A stretch of 9,102 bases of DNA from an uncultured Anaerolineaceae bacterium (GTDB lineage: Bacteria; Chloroflexota; Anaerolineae; Anaerolineales; Anaerolineaceae). Under the pieces are notes generated by a model. That model did not search any database, was not told the origin of the DNA, and worked only from the letters and a program-made list of their open reading frames with translations. Both the position numbers and the translations under genes were made by a program. Below are positions 1 through 6,734 of the stretch, piece after piece. The DNA lies in contig CALAEB010000237.1 in the NCBI GenBank assembly GCA_937890875.1, positions 1 through 9,102 on the forward strand. The letters are read 5' to 3'. How positions within the stretch are numbered: the first letter of the stretch is position 1; each line of letters opens with the position of its first letter.

Positions 1-144
1 GTGATCGGGGCACTGCTGATCTCGATTATTGCGAATGCATTGGATATTTTAAACGTTTCATCCCACTACCAGCCGGTTATCAAAGGATCGATCATTATTT
101 TCGCGGTTTTGCTAGATATGAAAACAAAAAACCGGGAAAAATAA
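1..144 (+). CDS. RbsC-type sugar ABC transporter permease, C-terminal end (partial)
   Basis: Reading from base 1 in frame 1 gives 47 residues ending at TAA 142-144. The start lies outside the window. The fragment holds the last hydrophobic helices of a ribose-type inner-membrane permease: a stretch beginning VIGALLISIIANALDIL, then a short loop with SSHYQPVIKG, then a helix ending in FAVLLDM and a basic tail KTKNREK. It aligns by eye with the C-terminus of the second permease in this window (LVGALVIGILSNGLNLLHIS, then VQMVIKG and ILAVGIDL), which supports the family call. It lies 45 nt upstream of a periplasmic binding-protein gene on the same strand, so the two are probably parts of one importer. 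The substrate cannot be told from this piece. The GTG at base 1 is just a valine codon, not evidence of a start. Confidence 0.88.
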   Translation: MIGALLISIIANALDILNVSSHYQPVIKGSIIIFAVLLDMKTKNREK

Positions 145-157
145 ATACCCGTTTTTT
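126..157 (+). terminator. Terminator-like hairpin overlapping the permease stop (possible attenuator)
   Basis: CGGG (133-136) pairs with CCCG (148-151) around an 11-nt AT loop. It is flanked by AAAAAA (126-131) and TTTTTT (152-157), which extend the stem past one unpaired C. A short GC stem followed by six T residues is the form of an intrinsic terminator. It overlaps the end of the permease gene and lies just before the binding-protein gene, so it may set the ratio of the two products by partial readthrough. The stem is weak, so full termination is unlikely. Confidence 0.4.
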
Positions 158-189
158 GCAAGTTCTGTTCAATCTTATAAGGAGAAAAG

Positions 190-1113
190 ATGAAAAAGTT
201 AAGTGTTTTACTTGTTTTTGCAGCCATCCTGCTGCTCAGCACCGGCATCGCCTCTGCCGCCGACGAGCAGGTATATGGATTGTTCATGAGCCACATGACC
301 AATGCATTCACAATGGAAATGTCAGATGCCGTAAAAGCAAAAGCTGACGAATTAGGCGTGAAACTGACAGTTTATGACGGAGGAAAAGACCCCGCCAAAC
401 AGATAAACCAGATGGAAACCGCACTTTCCCAGGGGATCAGCGCAATTATCGTTGAGCCGGCGTCGGTTGACGGCATTAAACCGGCGGTGGAAGCCGCCCG
501 TGAAGCCGGGGTTCCGGTTGTGATCCTCAATCAGAAGATAACCGACCAGGAACTGGCAAGCTGCTTTGTCGGCGTTTCAAATGTTGACGGAGGGAAAATG
601 GAAATGAGTGCGGCAGTCGCGGATATGGGCGGCGAAGGGAAAGTCGGCTTGCTTTTGGGCCCGATGGGATCAGACGCGCAGATCGGCCGTTCGGAAGGAT
701 ATCAGGCTGTCATCGATGCGTCCGAAGGCAAGATCGAGGTAATTTATGAACTGACCGCGAACTGGGTTACGGATGAAGCGCTTTCAGTCGTCGAGACATG
801 GCTGAGTTCCGGTAAAGAACTGGACGCAATCGTCGCGCAGAATGACGGGATGGCACTGGGTGCGTTGAAAGCGGTCGAGGATGCGAAGCTGCAGGATCAG
901 ATTTTGGTATACGGATTGGACGCAACCGATGAAGCGTTGGCTGCTGTGAAAGATGGACGGTTAAAGGCCACCGTATCTCAAAGCACTGCCCTGCAGGGAT
1001 TGAACGCGATGCAAGCCGCTTTTGATCTTGTCAACGGGAAAGAAGTCCCGGCTGAGATTCTGGTGGAATTCACACTGATCACAATCGACAACGTGGATGA
1101 ATTTCTGAAATAA
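190..1113 (+). CDS. Periplasmic sugar-binding protein of an RbsB-type ABC importer
   Basis: This 307-residue protein captures a sugar or polyol in the periplasm and delivers it to the membrane permease encoded just upstream. Residues 1-24 form a signal peptide: basic MKK, a hydrophobic core, then IASAAD, giving a type I signal-peptidase site after A23 or A24. There is no lipobox cysteine, so it is not a lipoprotein. The rest matches the type 1 periplasmic-binding fold of the RbsB family: VYDGGKDPAKQINQM near 61-75, SAIIVEPAS near 84-92, an arginine in IGRSEGY near 165-171, AQNDGMALGA near 216-225 and YGLDATDEA near 241-249. Length is normal for the family. The start is clear: AAGGAG (179-184) lies 5 nt before ATG. 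The gene is GC-richer than the cluster to its right. The ligand is unknown; ribose, other pentoses and inositol-like compounds are all possible. Confidence 0.93.
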   Translation: MKKLSVLLVFAAILLLSTGIASAADEQVYGLFMSHMTNAFTMEMSDAVKAKADELGVKLTVYDGGKDPAKQINQMETALSQGISAIIVEPASVDGIKPAVEAAREAGVPVVILNQKITDQELASCFVGVSNVDGGKMEMSAAVADMGGEGKVGLLLGPMGSDAQIGRSEGYQAVIDASEGKIEVIYELTANWVTDEALSVVETWLSSGKELDAIVAQNDGMALGALKAVEDAKLQDQILVYGLDATDEALAAVKDGRLKATVSQSTALQGLNAMQAAFDLVNGKEVPAEILVEFTLITIDNVDEFLK

Positions 1114-1175
1114 TTCGAATTTGCAGGCATGATCTTTTTGCATGTTCAGTCGTCCATGCCACCGTTTGTCATGAA

Positions 1176-1205
1176 AATGGCGCCGCAACAAATTGCGGCG
1201 CCATT
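1176..1205. terminator. Perfect 13-bp hairpin between convergent genes (likely bidirectional terminator)
   Basis: The arm at 1176-1188 (AATGGCGCCGCAA) is perfectly complementary to 1193-1205, with a 4-nt loop CAAA. It lies between the end of the + strand binding-protein gene and the end of the - strand AraC gene. On the - strand the stem is followed by TTTTC; on the + strand the downstream T run is short (ATT, then GATTT). It probably stops transcription from both sides, with weak U tracts. Confidence 0.7.
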
Positions 1206-1273
1206 GATTTACGAATGTTTGCTTATATTTTCCACTGAAATCAGGAGGGAACGGACCCATCATTGTTACAGCG

Positions 1274-2160
1274 CTAATGTGTTCGCTGATAATCGGAAGG
1301 TGAGCAATGAAGAACCCGCCGGAACATCTCAGAAAAATAGCTGGAATTTCCAAATCCGACCGATTCGGCGATCTGAGTAATATTAAGACTTTTAGTTAAT
1401 AAAAGTGGGATACTTTTTTGTATTCGATAATCAATCAAATAACTGACTGGGGTTTGCTTCATAACTTTTTTAAATAGACGACAACATTCACTCTTGCTGA
1501 CATGTGCAGCGTCTGCAATATCGGTTAATGTGATTTTTTGGGCATAATTATCCTGGATAAAGGCTAAAATTTTCTTCATTTGCTTAATATTTTTTGCCTC
1601 AAAATTTTTCCGGTTAGGAATCATCGGGGTGATCCCGTTGTAAAAAAAGGCCCAAAACTCACACAACTTTCCTTTTATCCGTAAATCATAACCGGGATCT
1701 TTTTCCAGATAAAGCAGACTGATATTGGAAAGGATTTCCAGAAGTTTACTTTCCAAGGAATTTCAGGTGTTAGCAATAAAGAAGGTAATTCATTCAAATC
1801 AACCAATTCATCAATATAGTGATTAAGGGTGCTATTTTCATGACTCATAACTAGAATTGGATTGAAGACAACGGAATAAAAGGTACAGTCACGATCAGGA
1901 TATGGCCGAGCCGTGTGCAAACACTTTGAATTCGAAAAAATTCCCTGTCCCTTTTTCAATTTATAAATCGTATTATTTACTTGGTATTCCATCTCTCCAT
2001 TTTGAACAATCGTAAATTCCAATTCTGAATGCCAGTGAGGATCGACAAATCCATGTTCAAATTTCGATAATATATTGTAAAAAACTTCCAAAGGAAAAGA
2101 ATAATCGCCGAAAATCCGTTCTTCCATCAGATTTTCATTCCGTATAATAAAATTTGCCAC
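1274..2160 (-). pseudogene. AraC-family transcriptional regulator, interrupted by a -1 frameshift
   Basis: Two overlapping reading frames make up one AraC/XylS-type regulator. The first runs from GTG at 2160 and gives the N-terminal cupin-like sensing half (PHWHSELEFTIVQNGEMEYQ near residues 41-60, SKCLHTARPYPDRDC near 78-92). It loses sense after W136 and stops at 1675. The second frame, open from about 1763 to the TAG at 1274-1276, holds the C-terminal double helix-turn-helix: ITLTDIADAAHVSKSECCRLFKK, then NITQIAESVGFGNSSYFSEMFRR and SPSDYQRTH. Adding one G in the GG at 1753-1754 fuses them into a normal 295-residue protein (PEIPW-ESKLLEIL). AAGGAG (2169-2174) sits 8 nt before the GTG, and the gene starts 35 nt after the kinase stop, so it is probably the last gene of the cluster and its regulator. 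The break may be a real inactivating deletion or a sequencing error. I see no convincing slippery heptamer for programmed frameshifting. Confidence 0.85.
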
Positions 2161-2168
2161 CGATTCCT

Positions 2169-2174
2169 CTCCTT
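2169..2174 (-). promoter_or_regulatory. Ribosome binding site fixing the GTG start of the AraC gene
   Basis: AAGGAG on the - strand lies 8 nt upstream of GTG at 2160. It favours this start over the internal ATG at codon 12, which has no comparable site. Confidence 0.7.
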
Positions 2175-2195
2175 ATATCAAGATCTTTTTCCATT

Positions 2196-3860
2196 TCAAA
2201 ACCCTTTCTCAACAAAAGCACCAAGGTCTTCATATTTTTGATAGGCAACAGAAAGTGCTTCCGTTTTAGAACCATCGGGGAAATACTCCTGAATAAAACC
2301 TTCGCATAATTTTTCTTGTGCCTCAGGAATTGTCGGATACAAACCTCCAGCTACTGAAGCATAAATTGCGGCTCCAGTTGCACAGGACTGATCGGTTGCA
2401 GAAACTTTTATGGGACACGCTAATGCATCAGTCATCATTTGCATCACATAAGAAGATTTCTTCGCAATCCCGCCCACAGCAATGATCTGATCAATTATCA
2501 AACCTTCTCGGATCCAGCTTTCCACAATTTTTTTCAATCCAAAAGCAGTTGCTATAACAATCGATTGAAAAAAAAGCGGAGCATCAGAGCTGAGAGAAAG
2601 CCCATAGACAGCACTTTTTAAATTTTCGTTCGTATAAGGATATCTTCTACCATTGAACCAATCCAAGGCAATTAGAGAATTTTCAACATTCAATTTTGTT
2701 GCTGCTTCCGTTAACGCTGCAATGATTTTATCTTTCCCTTCATGAAATAGAAATGATTTTTGTGACTCATTGAAGAAGGAAGAGCCAAACAAGTCAGCAG
2801 AAAAAGGCCACATCAGGAATTTTGCAAACCAAGCATAAATATCACCAAAAGCAGCCTGCCCGGCTTCGATTCCGACATAACCAGGCAATATTGAATCTTC
2901 TGCCTGTCCACTTGCGTAGACAAGATTCTTTCCTCGCAATCGGTCTGCCTTTTCTATCATCATGTCGACTGTAGAAGTTCCAACGTTAGTGACAAAGATA
3001 TTTCTTGCAATTCCGGCTCCAACAGCGCCTGCATGTGCATCAATTGAGCTTCCACCAATGATCGTATCAGAGGGTAATCCAAGCCTACGCGCCCAATCTG
3101 TTGTAATCACACCAACTTTGACATCTGCCGGCCGCGGTTTTTGACTAAAAGAATCGTATGCAGGAAGTAAATATGAGCTAACCCGTTCGAAACACGCACG
3201 GGATGGTAAGCCGTTCCACTCACTGTGCCAAAGCGCTTTATGGCCAGCGGCACAAGAACACCGATACATTGTCAACGGATTTGTATTTCCTGTTAACACA
3301 GCAGGAATCCAGTCACAGTGTTCAACCCAAGAGAAAGCGGACGCCCGCACTTTCGCGTCGATACGGGAAGTATACAAAATTTTTGCCCAATACCATTCTG
3401 AGCTATAGGCTCCCTGATATTTTGTATAATCAATACCTTCGTCATTCGAAAGAATCTGATTAAGCTCAACAGCTTCATTAATCGCAGTATGATCCTTCCA
3501 AAGATGAAACATGGCATTTTCATTTTCCTTAAACGGTTCCAATAAGCTCAACGGAATACCCTGCCGGTCAACAGGGCAAGGAGTAGAGCCAGTCGCATCA
3601 ACAGATATACTTAACACCTGAGAACGGGCTTTCCCGCCTGCCTGATCCAGTGCCTCACACACAGAGATTTCCAGTCCCTCCAGGTAGTCCAAAGGATGTT
3701 GCCGAAACCGTTTTTTCTCCGGATCTTGGTATAACCCCCGTTTCCAGCGAGGGTATTGACAAATACCGGTACCCAGTCTTTCACCCGTTATACCATCAAT
3801 AACAACAGCCCGCACGGAATCGGTACCAAAATCAACCCCAATAACATTTTGCTTTTCCAT
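2196..3860 (-). CDS. araB: Ribulokinase, AraB-type FGGY carbohydrate kinase
   Basis: This 554-residue cytoplasmic kinase transfers phosphate from ATP to the 5-hydroxyl of ribulose. The family's best-known member makes L-ribulose 5-phosphate, but AraB enzymes are known to accept several 2-ketopentoses. N-terminal domain: VIGVDFGTDSVRAVVID near 6-22 is the first phosphate-binding motif. AraB hallmarks follow: SVDATGSTPCPVD near 86-98, LWKDHTA near 120-126, SSEWYWAKIL near 153-162 and CAAGHKALWH near 203-212. The C-terminal domain starts near GGSSIDAHAGA (269-279), whose D274 is the likely catalytic base. NVGTST (292-297), GIEAGQAAFGD (330-340) and AVGGIAKKSSYV (461-472) form the nucleotide site. 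Length matches AraB (about 550-570), longer than xylulokinase. It sits between an ABC importer and an AraC regulator. The start ATG has only a weak site (GGGA, 9 nt upstream) and lies 2 nt after a leader ORF. No araA or araD is visible, so the true substrate may be D- or L-ribulose made by the dehydrogenase. Confidence 0.9.
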   Translation of the reverse strand: MEKQNVIGVDFGTDSVRAVVIDGITGERLGTGICQYPRWKRGLYQDPEKKRFRQHPLDYLEGLEISVCEALDQAGGKARSQVLSISVDATGSTPCPVDRQGIPLSLLEPFKENENAMFHLWKDHTAINEAVELNQILSNDEGIDYTKYQGAYSSEWYWAKILYTSRIDAKVRASAFSWVEHCDWIPAVLTGNTNPLTMYRCSCAAGHKALWHSEWNGLPSRACFERVSSYLLPAYDSFSQKPRPADVKVGVITTDWARRLGLPSDTIIGGSSIDAHAGAVGAGIARNIFVTNVGTSTVDMMIEKADRLRGKNLVYASGQAEDSILPGYVGIEAGQAAFGDIYAWFAKFLMWPFSADLFGSSFFNESQKSFLFHEGKDKIIAALTEAATKLNVENSLIALDWFNGRRYPYTNENLKSAVYGLSLSSDAPLFFQSIVIATAFGLKKIVESWIREGLIIDQIIAVGGIAKKSSYVMQMMTDALACPIKVSATDQSCATGAAIYASVAGGLYPTIPEAQEKLCEGFIQEYFPDGSKTEALSVAYQKYEDLGAFVEKGF

Positions 3861-3862
3861 CT

Positions 3863-3910
3863 TTATTTCCCAAATGGTGGATTCTCATTCATCACAAAAT
3901 CATCCTTCAT
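3863..3910 (-). CDS. 15-codon leader ORF ending 2 nt before the kinase start
   Basis: ATG at 3910 opens a frame reading MKDDFVMNENPPFGK, with TAA at 3863-3865. GGGAG (3916-3920) lies 5 nt upstream of the ATG, a better ribosome site than the one in front of the kinase itself. The TAA and the kinase ATG are separated by only two bases, an arrangement in which a terminating ribosome can restart, so translation of the kinase may be coupled to this ORF. The peptide matches no family I recognise and is not rich in any single amino acid, which argues against classical attenuation. It is out of frame with the kinase. It could also be chance. Confidence 0.4.
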   Translation of the reverse strand: MKDDFVMNENPPFGK

Positions 3911-4122
3911 AAATTCTCCCTAACGGATGAAACCCTAATCATATCCGCAGAAATTTATCTGGTCATCTGGTATAGTGGCATTTCTTTATGATCTGAAATT
4001 TGCTACATCTATCTGCACATTTTCCGTAAAAATAAATATCCAGCAAATGCTCACAGAATATTCATCGCTTTATTCAGAAACAGAACTCAATCTGAGCTGT
4101 TTGAGAAAAGTTCTCATGGGAG
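3911..4122 (-). promoter_or_regulatory. Untranslated gap between permease and kinase genes, possible internal promoter region
   Basis: This is the longest gap inside the cluster. On the + strand ATCTG occurs four times in about 60 bp (at 3957, 3965, 3991 and 4011), the first two as a tandem ATCTGGT repeat with one base between. CGGAT (3924-3928) and ATCCG (3943-3947) can form a small hairpin just ahead of the leader ORF's ribosome site. Read on the - strand, TTTCAG and TATACC 18 nt apart near 3968-3997 are a poor promoter match. Together these allow, but do not prove, a separate kinase-AraC promoter with regulator sites. Confidence 0.3.
4102..4116. repeat. Short inverted repeat just after the permease stop
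   Basis: TGAGAA (4102-4107) and TTCTCA (4111-4116) are perfect inverted copies around AAG, 6 nt past the permease TAA. No T run follows on the - strand, so it is not a standard terminator. It may protect the upstream transcript's end or may be a protein site. Confidence 0.35.
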
Positions 4123-5106
4123 TTAGTTTTCTTTGTTCCTGTTCTTGAACAGGTCGATCCCAACAGCCAGAATGATGACAATCCCCTTAATAACCATCTG
4201 CACATAAGAAGAGATATGCAGAAGATTCAGCCCATTACTTAAAATACCAATCACCAGCGCACCGACCAATGTACAACCAATCGTACCAATGCCTCCTGTA
4301 AAACTGGTCCCACCAAGCACAGCAGCAGCAATTGCATCAGACTCATAACCTTGTCCGGCAGTCGGTTGACCAGAATACATTCTGGATGCCAAAATCACGC
4401 CAGCCAAAGCTGAAAGAACTGCAGAAATAATATAGACTTTTACTACAATCCCTTTTGTTTTGATCCCGGTATATTTTGCCGCAACCGGATTTCCTCCGAT
4501 CGCATACATACGTCGTCCGAACCTGGTCTGATACAAGATAATCGAGATCACAATCATAACCACAGCAACGATATAAATCGGCAGAGGGATTCCCCAAAGA
4601 TAACTGTTCCCTAACTTTGTAAAAACCTTGTCCGAACTTGCAACTGACCGCCCGTCCGTAATGATATATGCAAGACCACGAACAACTCCCTGCATGGATA
4701 GCGTAACGATAAACGCGGGCATTCCTGTATAGGCAATGATGGCCCCATTGATCAAACCAATGACTGCCCCCAAGAGTAAAGCACAAAGGATCGCTGCAGG
4801 AATTGGAAAGCCAGCCTCAATTAGCATGACAACAGCCACCCCACTGGCCCCGACGACGGAACCCACCGTGAGATCAATTCCACCCACAATTAGGACAAAA
4901 GTCATTCCAAAAGCTAATAAGACATTAATACAGATCTGACGCAGAACAGTCAGTAGATTTTTACCGGTAAGAAAGAAATCTGTGGCAAAGGTCAGAATAA
5001 GACAAAGAACCAACAACCCAATTAGTACTCCTAAATTACTCAGAACAAACGATGAAACCGGATTTCTCTTTAAAATATTTTGTTTTGCAGGACTTCCTTC
5101 ACGCAT
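4123..5106 (-). CDS. RbsC-type sugar ABC transporter permease
   Basis: This inner-membrane protein forms the channel of a ribose-type importer and pairs with the ATPase encoded just upstream. I use ATG at 5106, giving 327 residues, the usual size. GGGGGAG (5116-5122) lies 9 nt before it, while the longer frame to 5160 would add an unconserved basic stretch with no ribosome site. With this start the gene overlaps the ATPase stop by 8 nt, a sign of translational coupling. A short basic N-terminus is followed by about eight to ten hydrophobic helices. Family marks are FGMTFVLIVGGIDLTVGSVVG in the second or third helix, TGMPAFIVTLSM, a cytoplasmic loop with QTRFGRRMYAIGGNPVAAKYTGI that likely contacts the ATPase, and LGGTSFTGGIGTI near the C-terminus. 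It is homologous to the permease fragment at the left end but clearly diverged. Substrate inferred only from context: a pentose or pentitol. Confidence 0.94.
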   Translation of the reverse strand: MREGSPAKQNILKRNPVSSFVLSNLGVLIGLLVLCLILTFATDFFLTGKNLLTVLRQICINVLLAFGMTFVLIVGGIDLTVGSVVGASGVAVVMLIEAGFPIPAAILCALLLGAVIGLINGAIIAYTGMPAFIVTLSMQGVVRGLAYIITDGRSVASSDKVFTKLGNSYLWGIPLPIYIVAVVMIVISIILYQTRFGRRMYAIGGNPVAAKYTGIKTKGIVVKVYIISAVLSALAGVILASRMYSGQPTAGQGYESDAIAAAVLGGTSFTGGIGTIGCTLVGALVIGILSNGLNLLHISSYVQMVIKGIVIILAVGIDLFKNRNKEN

Positions 5107-6622
5107 ATTTTTTATCTCCCCCTGATGCCAGCCACATAATTTTCTCTTGCGATAAGGCATTTGTCTCAGAGTTTTCCAATTCTCCTCTTATTTCGCCTTC
5201 ATGCATCACAATAACGCGGGTACATAAATTGATGATTTCATCCATTTCAGATGAAATTAAAATTATTGCCACCCCTTGTTGCGCCAGTTGATAAATCAAA
5301 TGATAAATTTCGCTTTTTGAACCGATATCAATCCCACGGGTTGGTTCATCCAGGATCAGAATTTCTGGTTCAGTCGCCAGCCATTTTGAAATCAGAACTT
5401 TCTGTTGATTCCCCCCGGAAAGATAAAATACTTTTTGGTCTGGCGAGATCATTTTGATATTAAAAGAGCGGGAGTAATGATCCGCCAGTGCATTTTCCTT
5501 TTTCCGATTTACGCGAATAAAATGGATGAATTTCTCCAAAACAGAAATTGAAATGTTATACTTAATCGAATCAATAAGGAATAAACCCTCGGTTTTCCGA
5601 CTCTCGGGAATATAAGCGATCCGATATTTAATTGCATCTTCAGTATTTTGAATTAACGCTTTTTCCCCTTTTACAAATATCTCACCTGAGACTATTTTAT
5701 CAATCCCAAAAATTGCTTTCGCCAATTCCGTCCGACCTGCACCAACCAGTCCAGCAAAACCCAGGATTTCCCCTTTTCGAAGATAAAAATTAATATTTTT
5801 TAACTTTCGGTTGTTCAGGTTCTTCACATCCAAATAAATCAGGCTGGGAATCAACTTTTCATCTTTCTTATAGATCTCAGAAATCTCCCTGCCGACCATC
5901 ATAGAAATAATTTGCCTTTCAGTCAATTCAAAGGATAAGTGTGTACCAATCAATTCACCATCCCGCAAAACCGTTATCGAATCGGAGATTTCAAAAATTT
6001 CTGGTAGACGATGAGAGATATAGATGATTGCAATACCAGCTTCTTTGAGTTTTTTGATTTGAGCAAAAAGTTGGATTATTTCAGCGTTTGTCAATGAAGA
6101 AGTTGGCTCATCCATCACAATCAGCCTTGCATTGGCAAGCAGCGACCGACTAATTTCTACCATTTGCTGTTTTGCTATGCTTAACGTCCCAACTTTTTGG
6201 CGGACATCGATGTCCAGTTCCATTTCATCAATGATCTTCTGTGCACGGGCAACCATGAGCTTGTCATTTAGAAATAGACTGCCCGTATGCATAATTTCAG
6301 CGCCCATGTACATATTGTCAGCGACTGACATATTATCAGCCAAACAGATCTCCTGATGAATAATATAGATTCCGCATTTTTTTGCGTCTTCCACACTATT
6401 AATCTCAACCTGCTTCCCATTTATTTTGATATAACCTTGACCTGAATCTTTTTGATAGATTCCACCAAGGATTTTTATTAAAGTCGACTTTCCAGCGCCA
6501 TTTTCACCTATTAGCGCTCGAACCTCTCCCGCTTTGATATGCAGTTCGATATTATTCAGAACTTTAGCACCGGGAAATGTCTTATTGATTCCGACCATTT
6601 CCAAAAAATATTCATCCGTCAT
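5099..6622 (-). CDS. RbsA-type sugar ABC transporter ATP-binding protein (two ATPase domains)
   Basis: This 507-residue cytoplasmic protein powers the importer. It is a tandem ATPase, the normal form in ribose-type systems. Domain 1: Walker A GENGAGKST (39-47), Q-loop Q90, signature LSIAKQQ (147-153), Walker B LIVMDEP (167-173) and switch H204. Domain 2: the Walker A region reads GLVGAGRTE (291-299), lacking the GKS/T lysine as is usual in this family, followed by a canonical signature LSGGNQQK (401-408) and Walker B ILILDEPTRGID (421-432). Only one site is therefore expected to hydrolyse ATP fully. The ATG at 6622 has a modest site (GGGATG upstream). It lies 112 nt after the binding-protein gene, with a hairpin between, and overlaps the permease start by 8 nt. 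The gene is one of the most AT-rich in the window (22 of 60 G+C at 6361-6420). Confidence 0.95.
   Translation of the reverse strand: MTDEYFLEMVGINKTFPGAKVLNNIELHIKAGEVRALIGENGAGKSTLIKILGGIYQKDSGQGYIKINGKQVEINSVEDAKKCGIYIIHQEICLADNMSVADNMYMGAEIMHTGSLFLNDKLMVARAQKIIDEMELDIDVRQKVGTLSIAKQQMVEISRSLLANARLIVMDEPTSSLTNAEIIQLFAQIKKLKEAGIAIIYISHRLPEIFEISDSITVLRDGELIGTHLSFELTERQIISMMVGREISEIYKKDEKLIPSLIYLDVKNLNNRKLKNINFYLRKGEILGFAGLVGAGRTELAKAIFGIDKIVSGEIFVKGEKALIQNTEDAIKYRIAYIPESRKTEGLFLIDSIKYNISISVLEKFIHFIRVNRKKENALADHYSRSFNIKMISPDQKVFYLSGGNQQKVLISKWLATEPEILILDEPTRGIDIGSKSEIYHLIYQLAQQGVAIILISSEMDEIINLCTRVIVMHEGEIRGELENSETNALSQEKIMWLASGGDKKYA
5116..5122 (-). promoter_or_regulatory. Ribosome binding site fixing the permease start
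   Basis: GGGGGAG on the - strand lies 9 nt before ATG 5106 and inside the last codons of the ATPase gene. It decides for the 327-residue product over the upstream in-frame ATG at 5160. Confidence 0.75.
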
Positions 6623-6658
6623 GACTTTTCATCCCATTGGGAAAAACAGAATATATAT

Positions 6659-6695
6659 AGGCAGCTTCCCAATATCAAGAATCGAAAAGCTGCCT
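6659..6695 (-). terminator. Intercistronic hairpin between binding-protein and ATPase genes
   Basis: AGGCAGCTT (6659-6667) pairs perfectly with AAGCTGCCT (6687-6695), 9 bp, with a 19-nt loop. It lies in the 112-nt gap after the binding-protein gene. On the - strand the stem is followed by ATATATATTC rather than a T run, so it should leak. Such hairpins after binding-protein genes are known to block 3' decay or cause partial termination, giving more binding protein than membrane components. That role is inferred here. Confidence 0.55.
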
Positions 6696-6734
6696 TTTAT
6701 TCTAAGTATTCATCCGAAAAGATTCTTCATTGTC

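Noticed and set aside
1242..1247. AGGAGG on the + strand that looks like an orphan ribosome site
   Set aside because: No start codon at proper spacing leads into a frame of meaningful length; the short frames after it overlap the AraC C-terminus.
961..1353. 130-codon - strand frame crossing the end of the first binding-protein gene
   Set aside because: It is antisense to a well-supported gene, spans the terminator hairpin, matches no family and has no ribosome site.
1129..1380. 83-codon + strand frame in the convergent gap running into the AraC gene
   Set aside because: Most of it is the complement of the AraC helix-turn-helix region, it passes through the hairpin, and its ATG lacks a ribosome site.
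1753..1760. Programmed ribosomal frameshifting in the AraC gene
   Set aside because: TGG-AAA-GTA is not a good slippery heptamer for a -1 shift, and no family precedent is known to me; a simple one-base deletion or sequencing error is more likely.
5107..5160. N-terminal extension of the permease to the ATG at 5160
   Set aside because: It lacks a ribosome site, adds a non-conserved basic stretch, and lies within the ATPase gene; the GGGGGAG site supports 5106.
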